Below are positions 40,940-48,664 of a stretch of 64,000 nucleotides of DNA, one piece after another. The DNA lies in assembly GCF_001577755.1 (NCBI RefSeq), contig NZ_CP010776.1:868001-932000 (forward strand). The letters are read 5' to 3'. The number at the start of each line of letters is the position of its first letter. Positions within the stretch are counted from its first letter, which is position 1. Below the pieces are notes generated by a model. It saw only the letters and a list, made by a program, of their open reading frames with translations. It ran no database searches and was not told the origin of the DNA. This stretch comes from Rufibacter sp. DG15C (GTDB taxonomy: Bacteria > Bacteroidota > Bacteroidia > Cytophagales > Hymenobacteraceae). The position numbers and the translations under genes are program-made.

Positions 40940-42163
40940 TTAGGCGTCTAGCTCACCGGCAATCACATTCATAGAAGAAAGGATCACAATGGCATCTGAC
41001 AACTGCGTGCCTACTACCATTTCTGGGTAGGCCTGGTAATAGATAAAGCAAGGTCTTCTGAAGTGCAAACGGTATGGTGTGCGGCCTCCGTCAGACACCA
41101 GGTAGAAGCCTAACTCACCGTTACCGCCCTCTACTGCATGGTAGACCTCACCTACTGGTGCGTCAATCTCGCCCATCACTATTTTGAAGTGGTAAATCAA
41201 GGCTTCCATGTTGCGGTACACCTCTTGCTTTGGCGGCAAGAAAAACTCTGGCGCGTCTGCGTGGAACGGTCCCTCTGGAAGGTTGTCAACCGCCTGCTGA
41301 ATGATGCGCAAGCTCTGCCAGATTTCTTCGTTACGCACCATGAAGCGGTCATAGGTGTCACCCTTGGTACCTACCGGAATCTCGAAATCGAAGTCTTGGT
41401 AAGAAGAGTAAGGATTCATGACGCGCACGTCATAGTCCACGCCGGCGGCCCGCAGGTTAGGACCTGTGAAACCGTAGTTCAAGGCACGCTCCGCGGTGAT
41501 GGGGCCCACGCCTTCCACACGGTCCACAAAGATGCGGTTGCGGTTGAACATGGTCTCAAACTCACGCATTACGGCTGGGAACTCAGCTAAGAACTTTCTT
41601 ATTTTTTCAATGGCTAACGGAGAAAGGTCACGCTCCATGCCGCCAATTCTACCCATGTTGGTAGTCAAGCGGGCACCGCAGATCTCCTCATAGATCTCAT
41701 AGATTTTCTCACGCTCCTGGAACACGTACAAGAAGCCCGAGAAGGCGCCCGTGTCCACACCCAGAATAGAGTTACAGATCAAGTGGTCCGCAATACGGGC
41801 CAGCTCCATCACAATCACTCTAATGTATTCGGCGCGCTTAGGTACGGTCACGCCCAACAGCTTCTCTACCGTCATCCACCAGCCCATGTTATTGATGGGT
41901 GAGGAGCAGTAGTTCATGCGGTCAGTGAGCGGGGTGATTTGATAGAACGCTCTACGCTCGGCAATCTTCTCAAAGGCCCGGTGAATGTAGCCAATGGTAG
42001 GCACGCCCGAGACAATCTTCTCGCCATTCATCTGTAGAATGTTCTGGAAGATGCCGTGCGTAGCCGGGTGTGTAGGACCTAGGTTAAGAGTGGTTAACTC
42101 CTGTACAAAGGTGTCTGTGGTGTTTAACTCTGTTGTTCCTGTGGTTGCTTTGTCTAACTCCAT
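40940..42163 (-). CDS. nuoD: NADH-quinone oxidoreductase subunit D
   Basis: 407 aa, the 49-kDa quinone-site subunit. Signatures: LNLGPTHPATHGIFQ (residues 27-41; the quinone-binding His pair of HPATHG), YIHRAFEKIAERR, and a C-terminal IYYQAYPEMVVGTQLSDAIVI. Separate from NuoC, not fused as in some proteobacteria. Confidence 0.97.
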   Translation of the reverse strand: MELDKATTGTTELNTTDTFVQELTTLNLGPTHPATHGIFQNILQMNGEKIVSGVPTIGYIHRAFEKIAERRAFYQITPLTDRMNYCSSPINNMGWWMTVEKLLGVTVPKRAEYIRVIVMELARIADHLICNSILGVDTGAFSGFLYVFQEREKIYEIYEEICGARLTTNMGRIGGMERDLSPLAIEKIRKFLAEFPAVMREFETMFNRNRIFVDRVEGVGPITAERALNYGFTGPNLRAAGVDYDVRVMNPYSSYQDFDFEIPVGTKGDTYDRFMVRNEEIWQSLRIIQQAVDNLPEGPFHADAPEFFLPPKQEVYRNMEALIYHFKIVMGEIDAPVGEVYHAVEGGNGELGFYLVSDGGRTPYRLHFRRPCFIYYQAYPEMVVGTQLSDAIVILSSMNVIAGELDA

Positions 42164-42231
42164 GATGGCTGTTAGGGTATGCGGCCAGACCGATGACCAC
42201 GTTTGTACGCAGTCACCGGTCCGGCCTTCTA

Positions 42232-42738
42232 TTATCTTCCGAAGAAGGTATTAATCTTGTCTTCGCGGGTTTGATCCTCTAGCGGGAACTCCTTGCGCAT
42301 GGGAAACACCTCCATCTCCTCCACATTCAGAATGCGGATGAGGTTAGGGTGGCCCTCAAACCGGATACCGTAAAAATCCCAGGTCTCACGCTCCATCCAG
42401 TTAGCGGTGGCGTATAGGTTGGTAGCGGTAGGCACCACGGCATCATCCTCAGAGAAGAAGATTTTGATGCGAAGGCGCACATTGTGCACCAGGCTGTGCA
42501 CGTGGTATATCACGCCTAGTTCCTGGCCCTTGTTGTCTGGGTAATGGATTCCGCACATGGTGGTGAGGAACTGGAACTGCATCATCTCATCATCATACAA
42601 GGCCTGCAGGATGGGGATGATGTTTTCACGGGTGGTGGTCACAGTGACCAGACCGTACGGCTCCTGGATATCAAACACCTGGTCCCCAAACTTCTCTTGA
42701 AGCTTCTGGATGAGGAGTTCGTTGGTAAGTTCGGACAT
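42232..42738 (-). CDS. nuoC: NADH-quinone oxidoreductase subunit C
   Basis: 168 aa, the 30-kDa subunit. The signature region WMERETWDFYGIRFEGHPNL(I)RI and EEMEVFPMRKEFPLE is present at about 110-155. Two nucleotides separate its start from the nuoB stop. It helps hold NuoD and NuoB together in the peripheral arm. Confidence 0.96.
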   Translation of the reverse strand: MSELTNELLIQKLQEKFGDQVFDIQEPYGLVTVTTTRENIIPILQALYDDEMMQFQFLTTMCGIHYPDNKGQELGVIYHVHSLVHNVRLRIKIFFSEDDAVVPTATNLYATANWMERETWDFYGIRFEGHPNLIRILNVEEMEVFPMRKEFPLEDQTREDKINTFFGR

Positions 42739-42740
42739 GC

Positions 42741-43295
42741 CTATTTAATGTTGTAAGAAGCTAGTAATGCTTGATATTCTGGTGAGTTACGGCGGCGCAG
42801 GGACTCATTCTCAGCCAAATCCTGAATACGCATCAAGCCATCCAGAATCTGCTCTGGGCGCGGCGGGCAGCCCGGCACGTACACGTCTACCGGTACCACA
42901 CGGTCAATGCCCTGCAATACGCTGTAAGAGTCAAAGATACCACCGCTGCTGGCGCAGGCGCCCACGGCAATCACCCAACGTGGTTCGGCCATCTGCTCAT
43001 ACACCTGCTTTACCACCGGCGCCATCTTCTTGGCAATGGTGCCCATCACCATCAGCAAGTCTGCCTGACGCGGCGAGAAGCTGGGACGCTCAGACCCGAA
43101 ACGGGAAATATCATAATGAGAACCCATGGTGGCCATGTACTCAATACCGCAGCAAGACGTAGCAAACGGCAAAGGCCATAAAGAGTGCTTGCGGGCCATG
43201 CCTACCACCTTCTCAATAGAGGTGGCAAAGAAACCGGCACCTTCAATGCCCTCAGGGGCATTCACCAAGGTAATATCGCTTTTGTTATCGCTCAT
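42741..43295 (-). CDS. nuoB: NADH-quinone oxidoreductase subunit B
   Basis: 184 aa from ATG 43295. A longer frame would translate the palindrome 43299-43336 and is rejected. Cluster N2 ligands: the Cys pair in TSCCGIEYM, Cys in GACASSGG and Cys in VPGCPPRPEQILDGL. N2 gives electrons to quinone. The palindrome ends only 3 nt before the start codon, so an RNA hairpin could press on the ribosome-binding region. Confidence 0.97.
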   Translation of the reverse strand: MSDNKSDITLVNAPEGIEGAGFFATSIEKVVGMARKHSLWPLPFATSCCGIEYMATMGSHYDISRFGSERPSFSPRQADLLMVMGTIAKKMAPVVKQVYEQMAEPRWVIAVGACASSGGIFDSYSVLQGIDRVVPVDVYVPGCPPRPEQILDGLMRIQDLAENESLRRRNSPEYQALLASYNIK

Positions 43296-43298
43296 TGT

Positions 43299-43336
43299 TG
43301 TTTTCGCTTTGTTTTCTGGAAAAGAGGCCAAAAACG
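43299..43336. repeat. 38-bp palindromic repeat, copy 17 (next to nuoB start)
   Basis: Arms TGTTTTCGCTTTGTTTTC and GAAAAGAGGCCAAAAACG. It lies in the 104-nt nuoA-nuoB gap, 3 nt from the nuoB ATG. Confidence 0.88.
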
Positions 43337-43399
43337 CCTGTCCTCTAGAACACCTGTAAGCTTATAATAGTTTGTTGCCGGCGGCGGTAAAATGCAATT

Positions 43400-43783
43400 C
43401 TATTCCCACTTAAGGACGCCCTTCTTCAATACATAGAAGAAGCCGGTCAAAAGTAATCCCATAAACACCAGCATCCACACAAAACCGTCCACGCCCAGCG
43501 CCCTGAAGTTCACCGCCCAAGGATACAGGAAGATGACCTCCACGTCAAAAAGTACAAACAGGATGGCAATCAGGAAATATTTGATGGAGATAGGAGCCCG
43601 GGCATCACCTTTGGACTCAATACCACACTCCCAAGAAGCGTCTTTTACCTTGCTGTGGCGCTTAGGGCCAATGAGGTGCGTCACCACCATGGCGAAAACC
43701 ACAAAGCCCAGAGCGGCCGCGAACTGAATCACGATGGGCAGGAAATCGCCCGGTACATATAGCGCAGTTGCTGTCGGTTCCAT
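43400..43783 (-). CDS. nuoA: NADH-quinone oxidoreductase subunit A
   Basis: 127 aa, three membrane helices. Signatures: LIGPKRHSKVKDASWECGIESKGDARAPISIKYF (WECG with the redox-state marker Cys; quoted in part), FDVEVIFLYPWAVNF. First gene of the 14-gene complex I locus, 19 nt downstream of a consensus promoter. Confidence 0.97.
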   Translation of the reverse strand: MEPTATALYVPGDFLPIVIQFAAALGFVVFAMVVTHLIGPKRHSKVKDASWECGIESKGDARAPISIKYFLIAILFVLFDVEVIFLYPWAVNFRALGVDGFVWMLVFMGLLLTGFFYVLKKGVLKWE

Positions 43784-43802
43784 AATAAAGCAAATTAGGT
43801 GG

Positions 43803-43833
43803 CAAAATTAGGCACTATTACCTAAGATTCAAA
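43803..43833 (-). promoter_or_regulatory. Promoter of the nuo locus (full consensus match)
   Basis: On the minus strand: TTTG at 43833-43830, exactly 19 nt, then TAATTTTG at 43810-43803, which equals the Bacteroidota consensus TTTG-N19-TAnnTTTG. The nuoA ATG is 19 nt further on, predicting a short leader of about 13-15 nt. Confidence 0.85.
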
Positions 43834-44081
43834 GGAAAATACAGAATGGTCACATATCCCTGAGATACCACCGTCCAGACTTGGCTTTTTCTTAATTCTT
43901 CTTTGGCAAACGATATTTCTTTTAGAAAAAATGAAATAATCTGGCGGCCTGCTGTTATTATTCTCAAAAAAATTCTTTCTTTACATAGTAGAACATGAAT
44001 GTTCTCATAAGGTTTAGCGGACTCCCCCTCAGACCCTAAACCTTCCTTGTTTGAATTATTAAAGCTTTCTTCAAACATGGC
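43834..44081. other. Gap upstream of nuo with several hairpins
   Basis: AT-rich stretch between divergent nuoA and the 44236 gene. It has GAACAT-GA-ATGTTC (43991-44004), AAGGTTTAG / CTAAACCTT around an 18-nt loop (about 44009-44044), and then the terminator at 44082. An 86-codon minus-strand frame (43818-44078) runs into the nuo promoter and shows no known family. The hairpins followed by a terminator could mark a small plus-strand RNA. Confidence 0.4.
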
Positions 44082-44112
44082 AAAAGCCCGGTTATTTTAG
44101 CCGGGCTTTTTC
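44082..44112 (+). terminator. Intrinsic terminator without an obvious gene
   Basis: A 10-bp stem (AAAAGCCCGG / CCGGGCTTTT), loop TTATTTTAG, then TTC on the plus strand. It lies between two divergent genes, so no annotated gene ends here; it may end a small RNA or shield against read-through. Confidence 0.8.
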
Positions 44113-44127
44113 TCTGCCCTGCCTTCA

Positions 44128-44160
44128 TTTGAAAAGCTCCTCTTTTCTCCCCTACCTTTG
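44128..44160 (+). promoter_or_regulatory. Promoter of the 44236 gene
   Basis: TTTG at 44128-44131, 21 nt, then TACCTTTG at 44153-44160; leader of about 70 nt. Confidence 0.7.
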
Positions 44161-44235
44161 CCCTGCCTACTTCTGGAACTTACCGGCCCGGTATTTGCTT
44201 TTGCCAGCGTGGCAACCACATCCTTATAAAAGAAC

Positions 44236-44784
44236 ATGAACAGAAAATACCTTATAGCCCTTATCCTTCCGTTTTTACTGGCCTTCGCCGGACCCAAGCT
44301 GAAAAAGATTGCTATTACCAAAGACGTGAGCCTCTCCATCCCGGAGACCTTTGCGGTGATGCCTGATGACGGCATTGCCCGCGAATACCCGGCGGCCCGC
44401 AAGCCCCTGGCCGTGTTCACCAGCCCAGACGGCCAGATTGACATCAGCGTAAACCAGCGCCCAAGTACCTTTCCAGAGGGAGATGTGAAAATGATGCAGG
44501 CTTTTTATAAGGCGTCCATCCAGCGCATGTTCTCTGAAGTGAAATTCATCAAAGAGGAGAATCAAAAAATCAACGGCCGCGACTTTCTAGTGTTTGAGTT
44601 TGTCTCTACCGTCAAAGATGAGCGCAAGACCCAGCAATTGGCCCCGGTGAGAAAGTACACCATCATCCAATACACCTTCCTCAAAGACCAGATGCTCATC
44701 TTCAGCTTCAATGCCCCGGCGCAGCTGCAGCCGCAGTGGCAGGAGACCGCCAAAGCCGTGATGGCCAGCGCCCAAGTCAAGTAG
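44236..44784 (+). CDS. Hypothetical exported protein
   Basis: 182 aa with a signal peptide (NRKYLIALILPFLLAFA). The mature chain begins KKIAITKDVSLSIPETFAVM and reads AVFTSPDGQIDISVNQRPS, then NGRDFLVFEFVSTVKDE and MLIFSFNAPAQLQPQWQETA, a layout like PsbP/DcrB-type small alpha/beta proteins that bind at membranes. That is a resemblance, not proof. In plan it matches the gene at 18481. It is followed by a palindrome and a terminator. Confidence 0.72.
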   Translation: MNRKYLIALILPFLLAFAGPKLKKIAITKDVSLSIPETFAVMPDDGIAREYPAARKPLAVFTSPDGQIDISVNQRPSTFPEGDVKMMQAFYKASIQRMFSEVKFIKEENQKINGRDFLVFEFVSTVKDERKTQQLAPVRKYTIIQYTFLKDQMLIFSFNAPAQLQPQWQETAKAVMASAQVK

Positions 44785-44791
44785 ATTTTTC

Positions 44792-44829
44792 CGTTTTTAG
44801 CCTTTTTCCCAGAAAACAGGCCGAAAACG
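44792..44829. repeat. 38-bp palindromic repeat, copy 18
   Basis: Arms CGTTTTTAGCCTTTTTCC and GAAAACAGGCCGAAAACG. It begins 7 nt after the stop of the 44236 gene and precedes the terminator at 44847. Confidence 0.92.
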
Positions 44830-44846
44830 CTTTTGTAACATAGCAG

Positions 44847-44880
44847 AACGGGTAGCGGTAAAAAGAGCTACCCGTTTTCA
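44847..44880 (+). terminator. Intrinsic terminator between the 44236 gene and tadA
   Basis: A 10-bp stem (AACGGGTAGC / GCTACCCGTT) with a 10-nt A-rich loop, then TTCATTT. It ends 18 nt before the tadA start. Confidence 0.8.
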
Positions 44881-44897
44881 TTTAACCCAACCCAGCC

Positions 44898-45344
44898 GTG
44901 CTTAGTGTACACTCAGACGAACATTTCATGCGCGAGGCCTACAAACAGGCCCAGTATGCTTTAGAAGAGGGCGAAATCCCCATTGGCGCCGTTATTGTCT
45001 GCCAGAACAAAATCATAGCCCGCGCCTATAACCAGACCGAAAAGCTCAACGACGTCACCGCCCACGCCGAGATGCTGGCCTTTACCGCCGCCGCCAATCA
45101 CCTGGGCAACAAGTACCTTCATGACTGCACCTTGTATGTGACCGTAGAGCCTTGCGTGATGTGCGCCGGCGCCAGCTACTGGTCGCAGCTCAAGCGGGTA
45201 GTCTATGCCGCTGCAGATGAAAAACGCGGCTACCGCAGATTGGGCGTGAACCTTTTGCACCCTAAGACCGAACTGGTGGCCGGCATCCTGGCCAATGAAT
45301 GCAGTCAGCTGATGTCTGATTTCTTTAGAGCGAAAAGAATTTAG
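44898..45344 (+). CDS. tadA: tRNA adenosine(34) deaminase
   Basis: 148 aa, started at GTG 44898 because the next Met (codon 11) would remove a conserved first helix. Zinc cytidine/adenosine-deaminase motifs: HAE with His56 and the proton-shuttling Glu58, and PCVMC with Cys86 and Cys89. It converts A34 to inosine in tRNA(Arg) ACG. A guanine-deaminase-like role is less likely given YLHDCTLYVTVEPCVMCAGA. It precedes the superoxide dismutase gene, which has its own promoter. Confidence 0.9.
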   Translation: MLSVHSDEHFMREAYKQAQYALEEGEIPIGAVIVCQNKIIARAYNQTEKLNDVTAHAEMLAFTAAANHLGNKYLHDCTLYVTVEPCVMCAGASYWSQLKRVVYAAADEKRGYRRLGVNLLHPKTELVAGILANECSQLMSDFFRAKRI

Positions 45345-45354
45345 ATTAACTTTG
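45324..45354 (+). promoter_or_regulatory. Promoter of the superoxide dismutase gene
   Basis: TTTA at 45324-45327, 19 nt, TAACTTTG at 45347-45354: one base from the full consensus. It overlaps the tadA stop and gives a leader of about 55 nt. Confidence 0.78.
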
Positions 45355-45412
45355 GCGCAGTCCGTATGTCTATACAGACATCATTTATTGTACAACCTTA
45401 ACCTATAAAACT

Positions 45413-46024
45413 ATGCCATTTGAACTTCCGCCACTTCCGTATGCGTACGATGCGCTTGAACCGCACATTGACCGTCAGACCATGGAAATCCACCATACCA
45501 AGCACCACCAAGCGTACACTACCAACCTGAACAACGCCATCCAGGGCACTGACAAAGAAGGTCAGACCATTGAGGAGTTGCTGCGCGATGCAATTAAAAC
45601 CCCAGCCATTAGAAACAACGGCGGCGGTTATTACAATCACAACCTGTTCTGGACCATCTTGAGCCCGAACGGAGGTGGCAACCCAACCGGTCCGGTGGCT
45701 GAGGCGATTGACAAAGCCTTCGGATCATATGATGCGTTCAAAGAAGAATTCACCAAGGCCGCTACTACCCGTTTCGGGTCTGGCTGGGCCTGGCTGTGTG
45801 CCGTAGAAGGAGGCGGGGTGCAAATCTGCTCTACCGCCAACCAGGACAACCCTTTAATGGAAGGCGTTGACACCTGCGGCGGATTGCCAATTTTAGGATT
45901 GGACGTTTGGGAGCACGCCTATTACCTGAAATACCAGAACCGCAGACCAGAGTACATCTCAGCGTTCTTCAACCTCATCAACTGGGACGAAGTGAACAAG
46001 CGCTACGCCCAAGCCAACGGCTAA
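45413..46024 (+). CDS. sod: Superoxide dismutase, Fe/Mn family
   Basis: 203 aa cytoplasmic enzyme. Metal ligands by position: His27 (MEIHHTKHH), His76 (YYNHNLFW), Asp164 and His168 ([19 protein letters not shown]). It converts superoxide to oxygen and peroxide. The sequence cannot settle whether Fe, Mn or either is used. Own promoter, own terminator at 46048. Confidence 0.96.
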   Translation: MPFELPPLPYAYDALEPHIDRQTMEIHHTKHHQAYTTNLNNAIQGTDKEGQTIEELLRDAIKTPAIRNNGGGYYNHNLFWTILSPNGGGNPTGPVAEAIDKAFGSYDAFKEEFTKAATTRFGSGWAWLCAVEGGGVQICSTANQDNPLMEGVDTCGGLPILGLDVWEHAYYLKYQNRRPEYISAFFNLINWDEVNKRYAQANG

Positions 46025-46047
46025 GCATCCCTGCGTTCTCTAATTAG

Positions 46048-46079
46048 AAAAGCCTCACTGCCAGCAGTGGGGCTTTTTT
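46048..46079 (+). terminator. Intrinsic terminator of sod
   Basis: Stem AAAAGCCTCACTG / CAGTGGGGCTTTT with one mismatch, loop CCAG, then TT. Confidence 0.9.
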
Positions 46080-46108
46080 GTGCCTAAAGGTTCCAGACAC
46101 TGTACATC

Positions 46109-46146
46109 CGTTTTTGGCCTATTTTCGAGAAAACAGCCCAAAAACG
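46109..46146. repeat. 38-bp palindromic repeat, copy 19
   Basis: Arms CGTTTTTGGCCTATTTTC and GAAAACAGCCCAAAAACG; flanking ATC/GAT extends the stem. It lies past the sod terminator and upstream of the DUF2339 gene. Confidence 0.92.
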
Positions 46147-46243
46147 GATTGCTATAGCGTTTCCAACCCATTGCACTCGGCTCCCTTCACGCTTTTACAA
46201 GATAAAGTCGTAATATAGAATCTAATATATGTGATGGGCTCCT

Positions 46244-48664
46244 ATGGAAATTGCGTTGCTTCTGACGTTACTGGTACTGCTGATAGTGACTGGCAGCCGT
46301 TTACTGAAACGGTTGGAGCAGCAAAGCCACACGCTTGAAAGACTGCATGACGAGGTACGTCATCTAAGAGAACAGCAAGCCCAACGACCCTCGGCACCTC
46401 CTCGGGACGCTGCTGCCCTGGCCGCTCAACGAGACACCGCTTCTACTAGCACCCCAGTTCAAGAACCGATTCCTGCGCCAGTACCTTTACCTCCGCCGCC
46501 TTCCAGACCAGCGCCCAAGCCGCCGGTGCTTGAGCCCTACATCCCTGAACGTACCGCCACGGCGGCTTTCACTCCGGTGGAAGATGAGAAACCATCGCGC
46601 AGAAACATCTTTTCCTCTTTCACGGAGAACCTGGACTGGGAGAAATTCATTGGGGAGAACCTCATCAACAAGTTGGGGATTGCCATTCTGGTGCTGGGCA
46701 TCGGGTTCTTTGTGAAGTATGCCATTGACCAGGACTGGATAAATGAGATAGGCCGCGTAGCCATTGGTCTGCTGGCTGGTGGTGCCCTGATTGCCGTAGC
46801 CCATAGATTGCGGGTGGAGTACAAGGCATTCAGTTCTGTGCTGGTGGGAGGCGGCATGGCCATTCTGTATTTCACCATCGCCATTGCCTTTCATGAGTAT
46901 CAGCTGTTCAGTCAGACGGCGGCGTTTCTTTTAATGGTGGCCATCACGGGGTTTACCATTCTCCTGTCCATTGCCTATGACAGGATTGAACTGGCGGTGC
47001 TGGCCTTGATTGGTGGGTTTGGCAGTCCGTTCATGCTCAGCACCGGCGAAGGCAACTACGTGGTGCTCTTCAGTTTCATCCTGGTCTTGAACGTGGGCAT
47101 TCTGGTGCTGGCGTATTTTAAGAAATGGAACCTGCTCAACCTCATCGCCTACGTTTTCACCATCATTCTGTACGGCGGCTGGCTGGGCACCCAGGTGGTC
47201 TCGGTGCCCAACGCTCCACTAGCCGGTGCCTTGCTCTTCGCGACGCTCTTTTACCTGGTGTTCTTCCTGATGAACATGGTCTACAACCTCAAAGAAAGCA
47301 GGCGCTTCACCGCCCCCGAGATTCTAGTCTTGCTCAGCAACAGCTTCTTGTATTACGCAGCGGGCATGTACATTTTGACCTACCTGGGTCGGGGGCAGTA
47401 CCAGGGACTCTTCACCATCCTGTTGGCGGTGTTCAACTTTGTCTTCGCGTTTGCCTTGTACCGCCGCCAGCAGGTGGACCGAAACCTGGTGTATCTGCTC
47501 ATTGGCCTGGTGCTCACCTTTGTGAGTTTGACGGCACCGGTGCAATTGGAGGGTAATTACATCACGCTGTTCTGGGCTTTGGAGGCAGTTCTGCTGTTAT
47601 GGTTGTTCCAGCGGTCGGGCATTCAACTGCTCAAATCAGCATCGGTGCTGGTGCTGGGTTTGATGGTGGTGAGCCTGGCCATGGACTGGATGGGCTATAC
47701 CATCACCAGAACGCAATTGTCGCCGCTTATCAACAAACTGTTTATCACGGGCGAGGTGGCCGTGGTCGGATTGGCGGGCACCTGGTGGCTGTTGGGCAAA
47801 GAGGAAGTCAACGCACAACAATCTAGGTTCTGGCACCGGTACCGGCAACTGGTAGGCACGGCGTTGGTCATTTGCTTGTACCTGGTGCTGGTACTGGAAC
47901 TGGACCACCAGCTCAGCTATTCTTCTTTAACCGGAAACGCCCAGACGCTGGTCTTTGGCTTGTTCCATTACCTATACCTGCTGGGCTTGGTCTGGTGGGG
48001 ACAGCGCCGCGGCAACCCTGTGTACCAATGGGGCGCTTTGGCGTTTTCACTGGCGGCCATCCTCTCCTATCTGGTTATCCTGCACCCCACTACCATAGAA
48101 ACCCGCAACGCGTATCTGTTAGGACAAGGCGAAACGATGGCCTCCTTCCTGCTGCACTATCTGCCATTTCTGCTGATTCTGGTGCTGCTGGTGGCTATGG
48201 TGCGTCTGCTGCAAAGGATGGTGGGATTGCACAGGAGGTTAGGCAAGATTGGCTTATGGCTGGTGAGCTTTGTGGCGGTGTTTTTAGCCTCCGCTGAGCT
48301 GGAGCATTGGTGGATGATACTCTTCTTCGAGGCCAAAACCGGCCTTTACGCCCTCCAACAACATATCCAAAAGATTGGCTTCCCTATTCTCTGGGGCGTG
48401 GCTTCCTTTATCTTGATGGCAGTGGGTATGTCCAAAAAGCTGAAAACCCTGCGCATTATCTCGCTTTCCCTGTTCTTCCTGACCTTGGTGAAACTGTTCC
48501 TGTTTGACATCAGGGGCATCTCGGAAGGCGGGAAGATTGCGGCCTTCATTTGTCTAGGCGTCATCCTGCTAGTGGTGTCCTTTATGTACCAAAAACTCAA
48601 AAACCTCATTCTTGTAGATGATGCCCAAACGCCTGATTCTTCCTCTCATTCTCCAGAAGCGTAG
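46244..48664 (+). CDS. DUF2339 multi-spanning membrane protein
   Basis: 806 aa. An N-terminal helix, then a coiled coil (QQSHTLERLHDEVRHLREQQ) and a Pro-rich linker (65-120), then about 20 or more membrane segments. The WEKFIGENLINKLGIAILVLGIGFFVKYAID stretch and the following GRVAIGLLAGGALI are hallmarks of DUF2339 (PF10101). Function is not known. The next gene, a DUF3999 protein, overlaps its 3' end by 47 nt; the two are found together in many bacteria, which suggests a complex in the envelope. Confidence 0.9.
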   Translation: MEIALLLTLLVLLIVTGSRLLKRLEQQSHTLERLHDEVRHLREQQAQRPSAPPRDAAALAAQRDTASTSTPVQEPIPAPVPLPPPPSRPAPKPPVLEPYIPERTATAAFTPVEDEKPSRRNIFSSFTENLDWEKFIGENLINKLGIAILVLGIGFFVKYAIDQDWINEIGRVAIGLLAGGALIAVAHRLRVEYKAFSSVLVGGGMAILYFTIAIAFHEYQLFSQTAAFLLMVAITGFTILLSIAYDRIELAVLALIGGFGSPFMLSTGEGNYVVLFSFILVLNVGILVLAYFKKWNLLNLIAYVFTIILYGGWLGTQVVSVPNAPLAGALLFATLFYLVFFLMNMVYNLKESRRFTAPEILVLLSNSFLYYAAGMYILTYLGRGQYQGLFTILLAVFNFVFAFALYRRQQVDRNLVYLLIGLVLTFVSLTAPVQLEGNYITLFWALEAVLLLWLFQRSGIQLLKSASVLVLGLMVVSLAMDWMGYTITRTQLSPLINKLFITGEVAVVGLAGTWWLLGKEEVNAQQSRFWHRYRQLVGTALVICLYLVLVLELDHQLSYSSLTGNAQTLVFGLFHYLYLLGLVWWGQRRGNPVYQWGALAFSLAAILSYLVILHPTTIETRNAYLLGQGETMASFLLHYLPFLLILVLLVAMVRLLQRMVGLHRRLGKIGLWLVSFVAVFLASAELEHWWMILFFEAKTGLYALQQHIQKIGFPILWGVASFILMAVGMSKKLKTLRIISLSLFFLTLVKLFLFDIRGISEGGKIAAFICLGVILLVVSFMYQKLKNLILVDDAQTPDSSSHSPEA

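Noticed and set aside
43296-43331. N-terminal extension of NuoB
   Set aside because: The added residues come from palindrome copy 17, and the ATG at 43295 gives the usual NuoB beginning.
43991-44004. GAACATGAATGTTC as an SOS (LexA) box
   Set aside because: The half sites are 6 nt apart rather than the 4 nt of the DinR-type box, and neighbouring genes are not DNA-damage genes.
43818-44078. An 86-codon minus-strand frame upstream of nuoA
   Set aside because: Its 3' part overlaps the consensus nuo promoter and it shows no family motif; the hairpins in the region favour a non-coding reading. Not fully excluded.
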